The notes under the pieces were generated by a model, which was not told the origin of the DNA, ran no database searches, and saw only the letters and a list, made by a program, of their open reading frames with translations. This document shows, piece after piece, positions 44,535-57,345 of a stretch of 64,000 bases of DNA. The stretch is from the NCBI RefSeq assembly GCF_026151205.1, contig NC_087083.1, forward strand, positions 10,103,460 through 10,167,459, given 5' to 3'. Each line of letters opens with the position of its first letter. Within the stretch, counting starts at the first letter, position 1. The position numbers were made by a program, and so were the translations under genes. Source of the DNA: Bolinopsis microptera. Lineage: Eukaryota; Ctenophora; Tentaculata; Lobata; Bolinopsidae.

Positions 44535-47500
44535 AACGGCCTGTATAGTGTATCTTAATTATGAGAGATATGCCTGTATAGTGTATCTTAATTAAGAGAG
44601 ATATGCCTGTATAGTGTATCTTAATTAAGAGAGATATGCCTGTATAGTGTATCTTAATTAAGAGAGATATGCCTGTATAGTGTATCTTAATTACGAGAGA
44701 TATGCCTGTATAGTGTATCTTAATTACGAGAGATATGCCTGTATAGTGTATCTTAATTAAGAGAGATATGCCTGTATAGTGTATCTTACTTAAGAGAGAT
44801 ATGCCTGTATAGTGTATCTTAATTACGAGAGATATGCCTGTATAGTGTATCTTAATTACGAGAGATATGCCTGTATAGTGTATCTTAATTACGAGAGATC
44901 TGCCTGTATAATAGTGTATCTTAATTAAGAGAGATATGCCTGTATAATTATAGTGTATCTTAATTAGGAGAGATATGCCTGTATAGTGTATCTTAATTAC
45001 GAGAGATATGCCTGTATAGTGTATCTTAATTACGAGAGATATAACTGTATAGTGTATCTTAATTAAGAATGATATGCTTGTATAGTGTATCTTAATTACG
45101 AGAGATATGCCTGTTTAGTGTATCTTAATTAAGAGAGATATGCCTGTATAGTGTATCTTAATTAAGAGAAATATGCCTGTATAGTGTATCTTAATTACGA
45201 GAGATATGCCTGTTTAGTGTATCTTAATTACGAGATATATGCCTGTATAGTGTATCTTAATTACGAGAGATATGCCTGTTTAGTGTATCTTAATTACGAG
45301 AGATATGCCTGTATAGTGTATCTTAATTAAGAGAGATATGCCTGTATAGTGTATCTTAATTAAGAGAGATATGCCTGTATAGTGTATCTTAATTACGAGA
45401 GATATGCTTGTATAGTGTATCTTAATTACGAGAGATATGCTTGTATAGTGTATCTTAATTACGAGAGATATGCCTGTATAGTGTATCTTAATTACGAGAG
45501 ATATGCCTGTATAGTGTATCTTAATTAAGAGAGATATGCCTGTATAGTGTATCTTAATTAAGAGAGATATGCCTGTATAGTGTATCTTAATTACGAGAGA
45601 TATGCCTGTTTAGTGTATCTTAATTACGAGAGATATGCCTGTATAGTGTATCTTAATTAAGAGAGATATGCCTGTATAGTGTATCTTAATTAAGAGAGAT
45701 ATGCCTGTATAGTGTATCTTAATTACGAGAGATATGCTTGTATAGTGTATCTTAATTACGAGAGATATGCTTGTATAGTGTATCTTAATTACGAGAGATA
45801 TGCTTGTATAGTGTATCTTAATTAAGAGAGATATGCTTGTATAGTGTATCTTAATTAAGAGAGATATGCCTGTATAGTGTGTCTTAATTACGAGAGATAT
45901 GCCTGTATAGTGTATCTTAATTACGAGAGATATACCTGTATAGTGTATCTTAATTACGAGAGATCTGCCTGTATAGTGTATCTTAATTACGAGAGATATG
46001 CCTGTATAGTGTATCTTAATTACGAGAGATATGCTTGTATAGTGTATCTTAATTACGAGATGTATGCCTGTATAGTGTATCTTAATTACGAGAGATATGC
46101 TTGTATAGTGTATCTTAATTACGAGAGATATGCTTGTATAGTGTATCTTAATTACGAGAGATATGCTTGTATAGTGTATCTTAATTACGAGAGATATGCC
46201 TGTATAGTGTATCTTAATTACGAGAGATATGCTTGTATAGTGTATCTTAATTACGAGAGATATGCTTGTATAGTGTATCTTAATTACGAGAGATATGCTT
46301 GTATAGTGTATCTTAATTACGAGAGATATGCTTGTATAGTGTATCTTAATTACGAGAGATATGCCTGTATAGTGTATCTTAATTACGAGAGATATGCCTG
46401 TATAGTGTATCTTAATTACGAGAGATATGCTTGTATAGTGTATCTTAATTAAGAGAGATATGCTTGTATAGTGTATCTTAATTACGAGAGATATGCCTGT
46501 ATAGTGTATCTTAATTACGAGAGATATGCCTGTATAGTGTATCTTAATTAAGAGAGATATGCCTGTATAGTGTATCTTAATTAAGAGAGATATGCCTGTA
46601 TAGTGTATCTTAATTACGAGAGATATGCCTGTTTAGTGTATCTTAATTACGAGAGATATGCCTGTATAGTGTATCTTAATTACGAGAGATATGCTTGTAT
46701 AGTGTATCTTAATTACGAGAGATATGCTTGTATAGTGTATCTTAATTACGAGAGATATGCTTGTATAGTGTATCTTAATTACGAGAGATATGCTTGTATA
46801 GTGTATCTTAATTACGAGAGATATGCTTGTATAGTGTATCTTAATTAAGAGAGATATGCTTGTATAGTGTATCTTAATTAAGAGAGATATGCCTGTATAG
46901 TGTGTCTTAATTACGAGAGATATGCCTGTATAGTGTATCTTAATTACGAGAGATATACCTGTATAGTGTATCTTAATTACGAGAGATCTGCCTGTATAGT
47001 GTATCTTAATTACGAGAGATATGCCTGTATAGTGTATCTTAATTACGAGAGATATGCTTGTATAGTGTATCTTAATTACGAGATGTATGCCTGTATAGTG
47101 TATCTTAATTACGAGAGATATGCTTGTATAGTGTATCTTAATTACGAGAGATATGCTTGTATAGTGTATCTTAATTACGAGAGATATGCTTGTATAGTGT
47201 ATCTTAATTACGAGAGATATGCCTGTATAGTGTATCTTAATTACGAGAGATATGCTTGTATAGTGTATCTTAATTACGAGAGATATGCTTGTATAGTGTA
47301 TCTTAATTACGAGAGATATGCTTGTATAGTGTATCTTAATTACGAGAGATATGCTTGTATAGTGTATCTTAATTACGAGAGATATGCCTGTATAGTGTAT
47401 CTTAATTACGAGAGATATGCCTGTATAGTGTATCTTAATTACGAGAGATATGCTTGTATAGTGTATCTTAATTAAGAGAGATATGCTTGTATAGTGTATC

Positions 47501-48822
47501 TTAATTACGAGAGATATGCCTGTATAGTGTATCTTAATTACGAGAGATATGCCTGTATAGTGTATCTTAATTAAGAGAGATATGCCTGTATAGTGTATCT
47601 TAATTAAGAGAGATATGCCTGTATAGTGTATCTTAATTACGAGAGATATGCCTGTTTAGTGTATCTTAATTACGAGAGATATGCCTGTATAGTGTATCTT
47701 AATTAAGAGAGATATGCCTGTATAGTGTATCTTAATTAAGAGAGATATGCCTGTATAGTGTATCTTAATTACGAGAGATATGCTTGTATAGTGTATCTTA
47801 ATTACGAGAGATATGCTTGTATAGTGTATCTTAATTACGAGAGATATGCCTGTATAGTGTATCTTAATTACGAGAGATATGCCTGTATAGTGTATCTTAA
47901 TTAAGAGAGATATGCCTGTATAGTGTATCTTAATTAAGAGAGATATGCCTGTATAGTGTATTTTAATTACGAGAGATATGCCTGTTTAGTGTATCTTAAT
48001 TACGAGAGATATGCCTGTATAGTGTATCTTAATTAAGAGAGATATGCCTGTATAGTGTATCTTAATTAAGAGAGATATGCCTGTATAGTGTATCTTAATT
48101 ACGAGAGATATGCTTGTATAGTGTATCTTAATTACGAGAGATATGCTTGTATAGTGTATCTTAATTACGAGAGATATGCTTGTATAGTGTATCTTAATTA
48201 CGAGAGATATGCTTGTATAGTGTATCTTAATTACGAGAGATATGCCTGTTTAGTGTATCTTAATTACGAGAGATATGCTTGTATAGTGTATCTTAATTAA
48301 GAGAGATATGCCTGTATAGTGTATCTTAATTACGAGAGATATGCCTGTTTAGTGTATCTTAATTACGAGAGATATGCCTGTATAGTGTATCTTAATTACG
48401 AGAGATATGCCTGTATAGTGTATCTTAATTAAGAGAGATATGCCTGTATAGTGTATCTTAATTAAGAGAGATATGCTTGTATAGTGTATCTTAATTACGA
48501 GAGATATGCCTGTATAGTGTATCTTAATTAAGAGAGATATGCCTGTATAGTGTATCTTAATTAAGAGAGATATGCCTGTATAGTGTATCTTAATTACGAG
48601 AGATATGCCTGTTTAGTGTATCTTAATTACGAGAGATATGCCTGTATAGTGTATCTTAATTACGAGAGATATGCCTGTTTAGTGTATCTTAATTACGAGA
48701 GATATGCTTGTTTAGTGTATCTTAATTACGAGAGATATGCCTGTTTAGTGTATCTTAATTACGAGAGATATGCTTGTTTAGTGTATCTTAATTACGAGAG
48801 ATATGCTTGTTTAGTGTATCTG
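44535..48822. repeat. 33-bp minisatellite, about 130 units, with 1023-bp higher-order repeat
   Basis: The unit includes GAGAGATATGCCTGTATAG and TGTATCTTAATTAC. A/C, T/C and T/A variants mark subfamilies. The block with the unit variants at 45877-46452 recurs exactly at 46900-47475, a shift of 1023 bases or 31 units. Since 33 is a multiple of three, long frames such as repeated YACIVYLNYER stay open wherever AAG has not become TAAG. It lies within gene A intron 1, antisense to these frames. Confidence 0.97.
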
Positions 48823-48968
48823 CCAGAATTACGGATGAAGATTGTCCAAAAAAGTGCTGATCAGCTATGTCATATTTCAGTTATCAAATCAAACGAAATC
48901 ACAAAACTCATGAAATGATTTAACCGGAGATTTCACTCGAAAAAAATTTTAAAATTAGAATAACTCAC

Positions 48969-49063
48969 CATGATCCGAGTTAGACGGCGTTTTCACAGCA
49001 GTTTCTAAACCCTCCTCGACCTCTTCAAGTATAGCAAACTCTGATAGCATTGTGGCTGATATT
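48969..49063 (-). CDS. Gene A, exon 1 (putative start): unknown basic Ser/Pro-rich protein
   Basis: Gene A is built from six coding exons on the minus strand: 48969-49063, 43558-43666, 43411-43433, 43213-43335, 41491-41796 and 41212-41379. Every intron has GT-AG ends and every phase matches, giving about 270 codons without a stop. This exon has acceptor CACGCAG and an ATG at 49050 (MLSEFAILEEVEEGLE), and ends CATG|GTGAGT in phase 1. The ATG could be the start with a 5' UTR exon farther upstream (a possible donor AATG|GTACGT is at 50302). The protein is largely polar and probably disordered, with one charged helix in exon 5. I do not recognise the family. The 3' end is not found. Confidence 0.6.
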
Positions 49064-49069
49064 CTGCGT

Positions 49070-50585
49070 GACAAATACTGATAAGTGATGACTAATGATA
49101 ATAGGATCGATAATGGAGATAATCGATTATTAATAGGTGATTAAATGATGAGAAACCGATGATTGAATATATCAGCTGATCAACAAATAGACAAAAAACT
49201 ATAAAGGGACAGTCAGTTTAAGAATGACAAACTAACTTGATTTAATAAATTGTAAAGTTGTAAAGAATACGATGTATACAACAACAAAGTATAGTTTAAT
49301 ATATATAGAAGCAACGGGTAAGGATCACCAAAATGCAGTCTACAGTAACGAGGGTTAATCTGAATCGTAAACGATCTGTGAATTTACTGATTGCCCAGCG
49401 CCCAGAGGCAGCCAGAGCATCTTTATGCTATCCTTTCATGGGCTACCTAGATCTAGCCTCTCCTTAAAGAAATTAATCTAAAAAATTAATCAAACAAAAG
49501 CTCTACTTTTTGTGTGACGGTATTATATAATATATATACATTATACAGCTCATTCTAAAAATTCATTCTAAAAATGCATTCTAAAAGTTCAAGATTGTGT
49601 GTAATGTAACAACTGTAACTGTAAGTTACGTAACTAAGTTACGTAACTAACTGTAAGACAACAATAAACCAGACATCAAGACACAGCACGTACACGCTGT
49701 AATTATTACAATAGTGAAACACAAAAATACAATTTACAATTTAGAAACAAAGAAAATGGAAATCGTACAAAAAATCAGTAGGTTTAAATGCAAAAGAATG
49801 TACTTCAAACTACGGCCCACGGGGTATATTGTAAGTTCTGAGCCAAAATAATTGGTCATTGTTGGGATTTATTGTACGTGAAAATGTCTGATATGCGCAG
49901 AATTACATGACTAATCTATTGAAATGCCATTTTTAATTTTGTACACGAAAAACATAAAAGGATGAGATTTTGAATAAATCAATGACAAAATCGTGTGTAT
50001 TAAGTCTTTGTGGATAATTCATAAATCAAACTATTTTGAGACTTACATATTAAAGACAGATATAAATGAAAGAGATGTTTTGTTTGAATTTTGAATGATA
50101 AACAATTACAAGATCTCATATTTTACACTTAAAACAAAAACTCAATACAGTAAACGTTTATTGTAAAACAGAAACGATTTTCTAAAGTCGAATTTTGCAG
50201 ATTCTTACCATGACTACGTTCAAGAGTAACTACTTGAAATTAAGAAAAGTGATTACGTTAAAAAGTGTAATTGTTTCTGAAGTGAGGGATTATTAACGTA
50301 CCATTAGTCAACAGTCCGCAGTCGCGTGTTTCGGTGAAAACCGTTCCTTTACAGCCAAGTAAAAGTCACTCTCTTCACGAAAGAAAAGTGGAAACCTCAT
50401 TTGTTAAAATTTTGCGCTAACTAGAAAGTCAAAGAAGTTTATTTGATGCATTTACAATTAAATTGTTAATCATTTTAGTTTCCCTGTGCTTATCGGATAA
50501 TCAGTTAATTAGTTAATTAGTTAACTAATATTGGATATGTTTTTTACCAACAAACGAATGAAATTATTAGAGAAACGATTCTGTT
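49070..50585. other. AT-rich stretch upstream of gene A
   Basis: No coding exon is supported. A possible 5' UTR exon ends at the donor AATG|GTACGT at 50302 (minus strand). A short palindromic run AGTTACGTAACTAAGTTACG lies at 49623. Confidence 0.35.
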
Positions 50586-50933
50586 GAAGATGAAATGAAA
50601 TGAAATGAAATGAAATAATGTGCTTGTATACCGCCCATATGATTAGCAACTGACACAAGTGTCAGGTACTAACCATGTCAGAGCGGTTCTAAAGGGTGAG
50701 GTGAAAATATCCAGCAACAAACAACTAAATCATCTCAAACACAAATCTATTCAGAAAAATTAAAATTTTAATTATAACATAAAGTAATCATAGGAAGATT
50801 TATTGATATGTATACAACACTACGATTAACAATAAACTACCAGAAAACACTTCAAAAAGTTTCATATAGGAATGCACTAATAAATAAAGATATACCCACC
50901 AACAAATCGTAAGAACAAAAACAACAGCACTAA

Positions 50934-51812
50934 TCACATGCGGTCATATAAATAATGTTTAAGGCTACCTTTGAAAGTGTCTACGTTGCGTAGTGATCGT
51001 ATCTCCCAGGGAAGTGAGTTCCATGCAGTTGGTGCATAGTTGGTGAAACGACGTTGGTCAATCTTACAATTAGTAGTTTTAGGAGTCTTTAGTCTGTAGC
51101 AATCTCCTTTTACTTTTGATCTTGTACTAGCTGTTGTCAATGGGTTTTCAATCATTACAAGATTCTGTATGTAGGCCGATGAAATTCCATGCACAGCCTT
51201 ATAAGTTAGGAGGCAAACTTTAAAGAAAATCCTTTGGTCAAGAGGAAGGATATGTGCTCTCTTGTAGTAGGGAAGTAGGTCTTCTGATCGGTCTTTGATA
51301 TTGTAGATGAACTGTATGGCACCATTTAGGGTTGATCTTAGCTTGTTTAGTCGTGTCTTTGGTAGGTTCATGTAAAGAGAATTACAGTAGTCTAGCTTTG
51401 ATATTACAAGCTGTGTTACCATCATGAGTTTCACTCCTTCATCCAGGTAGCGCCCAATCGTCCTTAGGTTCATCATAGTCCAGCTGCATTTCTGTTTGAC
51501 ACTATTAATTTGTCTTTCCATGGTCAGAGACTTATCAAACTTTACCCCTAGACTCTTCCAGTTGTCACCTTTACATTCAGTTGGAGTGATAGTTGAGTTT
51601 CCGAACTGAACCGTTACCTCCATTTTGCAGTCTTTAAGAACTTTTGATTTGCCTAGGACAAGTAGTTCTGTCTTCGACTCATTGAGTTTCATAAAGTTTC
51701 CGACCATCCAATGCTTGATTTCTGAGAGACATCTATTTATCCGATCTTTGACATTTGCAAGTTCGCTTGGGAAGCTTGGATGAAAAGATATGTATAACTG
51801 AGAGTCATCCGC
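50934..51812 (-). pseudogene. LINE reverse transcriptase core, C-terminal half
   Basis: From YADDSQLY at about 51807 the frame is open through NFMKLNESKTELLVLGKS and SLGVKFDKSLTMERQI to the C-terminal end TFKGSLKHYLYDRM. The YADD box is intact; only the preceding stop breaks the ORF here. The terminal AWNSLPWEIRSL-type ending is shared by CR1/L2-like elements. Confidence 0.9.
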
Positions 51813-51815
51813 ATA

Positions 51816-52415
51816 TTATAGCTGGATGTCTAGTCCAAATTTGGCAGCAATGTTCTGAAGGTCTTTAATGTAGAGTATAAACAGGATGGGCCCTAGTAGG
51901 GATCCCTGCGGAACTCCAAAGAGGAGTTCAAGCAGAGACGAGATAGTATCGCCAATCTTTACACAGAAATATCTGCTCTCAAGGTATGATTTCATCCATT
52001 GAAGGGCTTTCCCAGTTACACCATAATGCTTGAAAAGTTTTTCAAGGAGGATTTCGTAATCAATAGTGTCGAATGCTGCACTGAGATCCAGGAGTACCAC
52101 AGCCACGATTTTACCTGCTTTAATCTCCTTGTTTATGTCGTCAGTCATCCTGACAAGAATGGTCTCACAGCTGTGCTGTGGGCGGTATCCAGACTGGACA
52201 GGGCAGTGAAGGTTGTTTGTGTCCAGATGGTCATTTAACTGGTTCAGTACAATTCTTTCCAGAAGCTTGGATATAGCAGAAAGGTTCGATACTGGTCTAT
52301 AGTTACTTAAACTGTCAACATCAGCGTTCTCTTTCTTATGGGTTGGCTTAATAACCGCTTTCTTCATTTGAGAGGGAAATGATCCTGTCTTAGTAGACGT
52401 GTTAAGGATGTGTAA
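51816..52415 (-). pseudogene. LINE reverse transcriptase core, N-terminal half
   Basis: It contains TGSFPSQMKKAVIKPTHKK, SNYRPVSNLSAISKLLERIV, LLDLSAAFDTIDYEILLEKL (catalytic D) and FGVPQGSLLGPILFILYI. These are RT regions 2 to 5 in order. A stop (TAA) follows DIQL, one codon before YADD. Confidence 0.92.
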
Positions 52416-54401
52416 GAGTCTCTCTCTCTCTGTTTTGGTCAACGGTTTCTGGCCTCCTAGTGAAGAGGGAGGCCTTCTCGCCGTGCCCACAGAGTGTGAC
52501 TCCTGCTAGCCACACTCCAGGACTCCCTAAGTATATACAAAAACATAGAATAATAGATATCAACGCAACAGACTTCTGGAGTCTCGAAGCTGTTACTACC
52601 TTGCTCAGAGCAAACCCACTTCAGATGTTCTTCTTTGGCGGGCAGGCGAGGGACTTCCGAGCATGGTCCACACCTGAATATGTGTCACTATCTGAGATAG
52701 TCCTGTGTGGGTCTAGTGTATGATTGTTTATGAACCTTGGTGTATGTCCTAGATGCTTATCCAAATAGATCGTCTCTGTCAAACCTTGTTGACTGTTCCA
52801 CGAATTTGATAATGTGGTCGAGTTTACTATTGATGAGTTCCTCAATTGTTAGGATGGGTTTACCAAATATCCTCATTCTAGTTGTCATCAGCTGGATGCA
52901 TTCACATGGGAAGTGTTGTGATGTTTCTGCTTCCCCTGGGCAGTGTTCACAGTCTTGTGTTTCGAAATTGGAGTTGTTTGCTACCGTCTGGAAGTATGCT
53001 AGTGGGCTGTGTCCTGATAGTAGCCATGTTAGCCATCTGATGTGAGTACCTGTGATGTTAATTTTCTTGTACCTGTTTTTGTTGAGGAAAAATGTTAGTG
53101 GGGTTTTTCCTTTATCACTGAGTGCCACCTGTTTATACTTCTTGATATGGAGATTGAAGAGGTAATCTTTTATTTGGGTGTTGATTAGAGTTCTTTACCG
53201 TATACTCCTTCATGTCCTGGAACAAAGTTCTACTCGATGTGAAAACCTAGCGAGTTGAGTTGGTCTGAGATGTTCAGAACGAACCTAGAGTTAAAATTGG
53301 TGCTGTTAAGGGCTTTAAATGCAGCCTGGGAATCTGAGAGGAATTTATGATTGATTGAGATCCTAAGTTATCATTAGTCCAGATACTTGCCATGTATAAC
53401 GCAAATAGCGGGTACGATTTCCTCAATGAACCTGAAGAAGGAATATCTGTCCTGAATTGATACCATGTAGCGTCGAGCTTAAAAATGAATCAAAAGTTCG
53501 ATTTTCGTATAAATCGTTAAACGATGTATGTCCTATTTGCATCCCCTAAGCATTGCATTGATGTTTAATCCTGGTCCGGTTAGCTTTGCGTCTCAGAACT
53601 AAAGAGGTCCACTATGCTTTAATGAGCTAAGCTGTCCACCAGGGTACTGTAGATCTAAGGGTTCCCCGTGTAATGGGGCAGGCTGTGAAAAAGCATCTCT
53701 GCAGGATGTCCGAGATGAACTGATTCGAGTGTTGAGAACTTCCGCTGTAGAAACTGAATAGAACCAGTAAGGATGTCAGTCAAACTCTGCTGCTACTAGA
53801 TGATTGTAGAGCGTCCAGTCACACTTCAATAAAGAGTGTGGCAAAGCTAACCCGGTCCCCTGAAAAGTGGTTACTGGAGGAAGAAGTGCCAGGAATTCTC
53901 GTTATCAGTGTGTCCTCGTAGTCAGAGTTGAAATGCCTAATTCTGTCTTATCACGAGCCTGTGTCTAGCGTGTGTCAGCCCTTACGCATTAGCTGTCTTA
54001 ACTGAAAAGACCTGAAAAGTGGTTACTGGAGGGAGAAGTGCCAAGACTACTCATTATCAGTGTGTCCTTGTAGTCAGGATGAGCGAATTGGAATCCCTAG
54101 CTCTGTGGTGGGTGACTTCGATGGGACCTGAAAGCTGAAAGAGAATTTCCTGGTGATTTAATAGCTCTTAGAGCTAGGTATCTGTGTCTAACGTATCGTC
54201 ATTTGTGTGTGTACTATCTTGTAACCTGATAACTGAAAGAGAAATTTCCTGGTGCTTGGTAGCTGTTATTGTTGACTTCCTGGTTCCCATGGGAACTTTG
54301 AGTTGGCAAGTCCCAACCTTAGTACTCAACAAGAGAGCACACCACCCGTTAGTGCCAACCAGGCCACACCACGTGGAGGTTCGGAGAGGATTTCGTGACC
54401 C
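52416..54401 (-). mobile_element. Second LINE fragment nested in the first, with 9-bp target duplication
   Basis: GATGTGTAA occurs at 52407-52415 and 54402-54410 around this insert. The insert ends, on the minus strand, in (GA)n, a usual LINE tail. It carries an RNase H segment with LSDSQAAFKALNS (53300s) and a C-terminal zinc motif DCEHCPGEAETSQHFPCEC in the frame at 52757-53128. Both fit RNase H-bearing LINE clades. Several stops make it a pseudogene. The outer RT reads in frame across the duplication. Confidence 0.8.
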
Positions 54402-54410
54402 GATGTGTAA

Positions 54411-54994
54411 CTGTAAGAGTACAGGTGTTAGCTCATCCACACAGCTCTTCAGTAGGAATGAAGGAATGGGATCCAGACAGCAGAACTTGTTACTCATCAT
54501 TTTAACCAATTTTCTGAGGTCTTCAGCACTGATTGGGAAAACGTGTGAAGAGTTGAAACATAATCAGGGTCACTTGAAAGAGCAGGTGTTTCCTCTGGGA
54601 CATTTTTGGATGCGTCCGATTCAATGTCTTTCCGTATTTTGTTAACTTTCTCAGCAAAGAAGTCTTTGAAATCCTCTGACAGTTTTTCAGGGTCTTGATG
54701 TTTGGGGAGATCCTGTGTCTCGTTACCAAGGAGTCTGTTGAGCTTCTTGTAAAGGGCCTTTGAGTCTCCTGCTGATGCTCGAAGCGACTCCTTGTTATAA
54801 GAACATCTCTTCACAAACTCTAAACTAACAAATCTATCTCTGAGATCTATGTAGTCTTTTCTGGTACCCTTTCCTTTGCGCCATGCACGTTCGGCTGCTC
54901 TCCTCTTTTGACGTAGCAAACGAAGGTCTAAGTCAAGCCACGGCATGGGTTTCTTCCGAAATTTCTTCTTTATAACAGGACAGTGCTTATCCAT
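54411..54994 (-). pseudogene. LINE ORF part: linker and RT start
   Basis: One frame runs MDKHCPVIKKKFRKKPMPWL to SQSVLKTSENWLK; an overlapping frame continues with SNKFCCLDPIPSFLLKSCVD and ELTPVLLQLH. The change of frame near 54500 marks a frameshift. LDPIPSFLLK is RT region 1. Confidence 0.75.
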
Positions 54995-55414
54995 GAGTTG
55001 AGTAAGGACAGAGTTGTACAGTGAAGTTGCTTCTTCAGCAGTTAAATTTGGATCAATAGTTGACAGGTTGGAATTCCTTTATAGATCATCCTTAAAAAAG
55101 GTCAATGTCCATGGATTTGAAATTTCTGTAGCTCAGAAATTTGCCATTATCATTCTTACTAAGTCGAGTGTCAACATCGAAGAGTACTAGAAAATGGTCT
55201 GAGGAACTTCTTGACTGAACAATGTTACAATTACTGATCAATGTTACAATCACTGATCAATTACTGAATAGATTGATAATTAATATTTGTACATCATTAT
55301 CATGAAACAATATGTTCGCCGAACAATTTAAATTTCGTTTGTTTCTTTTGTTAGTAATTGATGCCATTAAAGATTTTATTAACCGACTCCTTTTAGAAAT
55401 TGTGATGTGTTCAA

Positions 55415-55701
55415 GGTTCTTTTGCGATAGTCAAAACGCGACAACTAGCGCTGGATGGCGACAACTAGCGCTATCCAGCGCTAGTTGTCGCCATCCAGCG
55501 CTAGTTGTCGCTATCCAGCGCTAGTTGTCGCTATCCAGCGCAAAATATAAATTTTTGATAAATTTTCGATAATTGTCGCGACAACTAGCGCTGGATGGCG
55601 ACAACTAGCGCTGGATAGCGACAATTATCGAACATTTATATTTTGCGCTGGATAGCGATATCCAGCGCTAGTTGTCGCGTTTTTACTATCGCAAAAGAAC
55701 C
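55415..55701. mobile_element. Palindromic MITE copy 2 (GGTTCTTTTGCG family)
   Basis: The ends are GGTTCTTTTGCGATAGTC and its inverse with one mismatch, and the target duplication GTGTTCAA is perfect (55407-55414, 55702-55709). The interior has more inverted GACAACTAGCGCTGGAT units than copy 1, arranged as nested hairpins. Confidence 0.92.
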
Positions 55702-56195
55702 GTGTTCAACTCTAAAAGCAAAGAGCTCTTTTTGTTTTGCGTCGCGAGGGCTAAATACAAATAATGGGATTTCTGTTTTATTTATTTATCAAATATTATT
55801 AACCATTATGGATTAAATGAAATAAGGAAAATTATATCAATAACGAAACTTTATATTTAAAAGAGTATTAGTCAGAGCTGGCATAATTGAATAAAAAGAC
55901 AAAGAATTAAGCTTAGAGGCGTAGACAATGTAAAGCTAGGCTAATAAAATTATAACCTAATCCAAAGAAAAATGCGATCTTAAACATCACATACTATAAA
56001 TTAACTTATCCACTGTCAAAACAGTGACTAAGATTCTACAGGGAGCTCTGAAACAGTAAAAAGGTACACATTTCAACTCATAATCTAACTCTAAGTAAAT
56101 TGGCTGAGAGCACAATGGAGGCGATCTGTAGCAGCTCTATACTTACAGAGCAATGAATATTAAATGTGATAGGAGAAATAATGGCGCCGCTAGAT

Positions 56196-56290
56196 CACGT
56201 GACGTCACAAAGAGTACGTGACGTCACAAAGAGTACGTGACGTCACAAAGAGTACTTGACGTCACAAAGAGTACGTGACGTCACATATAA
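56196..56290. repeat. CRE-site minisatellite GTACGTGACGTCACAAAGA
   Basis: Five 19-base units, each with a complete TGACGTCA (GTGACGTCAC). Two more such sites stand at 56496-56519. The flank TTACAGAGCAATGAATATTAAATGTGATA is repeated before both blocks (56142 and 56433), so a segment of about 290 bp was duplicated. Confidence 0.9.
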
Positions 56291-56984
56291 AGTATGACTA
56301 CGAATGTGAGTGTTTCCAATGTTGCAAAGTGCTCAATGTATAAGGACTTAGGAGCTATTGTAATTTTGTTCAAAGCAAACGAAATAACGTATTTACCCAA
56401 CCCTAAGTTTCATGAATGAACCATCAATCATCTTACAGAGCAATGAATATTAAATGTGATATAGAAATAGTGACGCCAGTGTGGTTGAGTGAGATGTGAC
56501 GTCACAAGATGACGTCACATAAATCATAACTAGACATATTAAATAGATCTGATTAAGATCTTATTGAACTTTTAGACGGAGGAAGGCAAGAGTTGAGAAG
56601 TTAATATTATTATTAATTAAGAGTATTAAAGTATTAATAAAGACTCGGGCCAACCCAAACTCTAATAGAAATAAAAGCAGACATAAACTTTTGCCCACCT
56701 TGTCATATGAATGTAAGGACATCAAGGAACCGTAAACTGATACTATATTGCTATATAACAAGCGTAAACTGATATTATTTAAGAAACTGATACTATACAG
56801 CAAATAGTTTGAGTATTATTATGTAATCGGCTGGAAGTTCTTTAATCAGATGTATAGCAGTACTGCACACTGTGGCTCCTTTATACGAATGACATGTTTT
56901 AATTCTAAATGAAAAGCTCGAATAGTGCCCCAAAAAATGACTGAGATAGTACTTAGTAGTCCGAATTTTCATAGCTTTTTGTGT

Positions 56985-57345
56985 TAGTAGTAAAAGTAAG
57001 CTTTGGTATTAAAAGTAAGCTTTAGTAGTAAAAGTAAGCTTTAGTAGTAAAAGTGAGCTGTAGTAGTAAAAGTAAACTTTAGTAGTAAAAGTAAGCTTTA
57101 GTAATAAAAGTAAGCTTTAGTAGTAAAAGTAAGCTTTAGTAATAAAAGTAAGCTTTAGTAGTAAAAGTAAGCTTTAGTAGTAAAAGTAAGCTTTAGTAGT
57201 AAAAGTAAGCTTTAATAGTAAAAGTAAGCTTTAGTAGTAAAAGTAAACTTTAGTAGTAAAAGTGAGCTGTAGTAGTAAAAGTGAGCTTTAGTAGTAAAAG
57301 TAAGCTTTGGTAATAAAAGTAAGCTTTAGTAGTGAAAGTGAGTTC
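56985..57345. repeat. 18-bp minisatellite AGTAGTAAAAGTAAGCTT
   Basis: About 19 units with AATAG, GAGCTG and AAACTT variants. Confidence 0.95.

Larger units (their letters stand above)
50590..55225 (-). mobile_element. CR1/L2-like LINE, 5'-truncated and broken
   Basis: It reads on the minus strand from the end of an endonuclease domain (SDHFLVLFDV, about 55205) through a linker with DLRLLRQKRRAAERA to the reverse transcriptase. It ends in a 3' UTR and a (TTTCA)n tail at 50590-50615. Frameshifts lie near 55080, an in-frame TAA sits just before the catalytic YADD (51808), and another LINE piece is inserted in the RT. It is inactive. The clade call rests on RT motif style and C-terminal sequence and is approximate. 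Confidence 0.85.

Noticed and set aside
44535-48822. CRISPR array
   Set aside because: Units are contiguous without unique spacers, and this is eukaryotic DNA; the same applies to all arrays here.
45877-48918. Repeated YACIVYLNYER proteins up to 191 residues
   Set aside because: The 33-bp unit is a multiple of three; frames break wherever AAG becomes TAAG, there is no start context, and the array lies in an intron of gene A.
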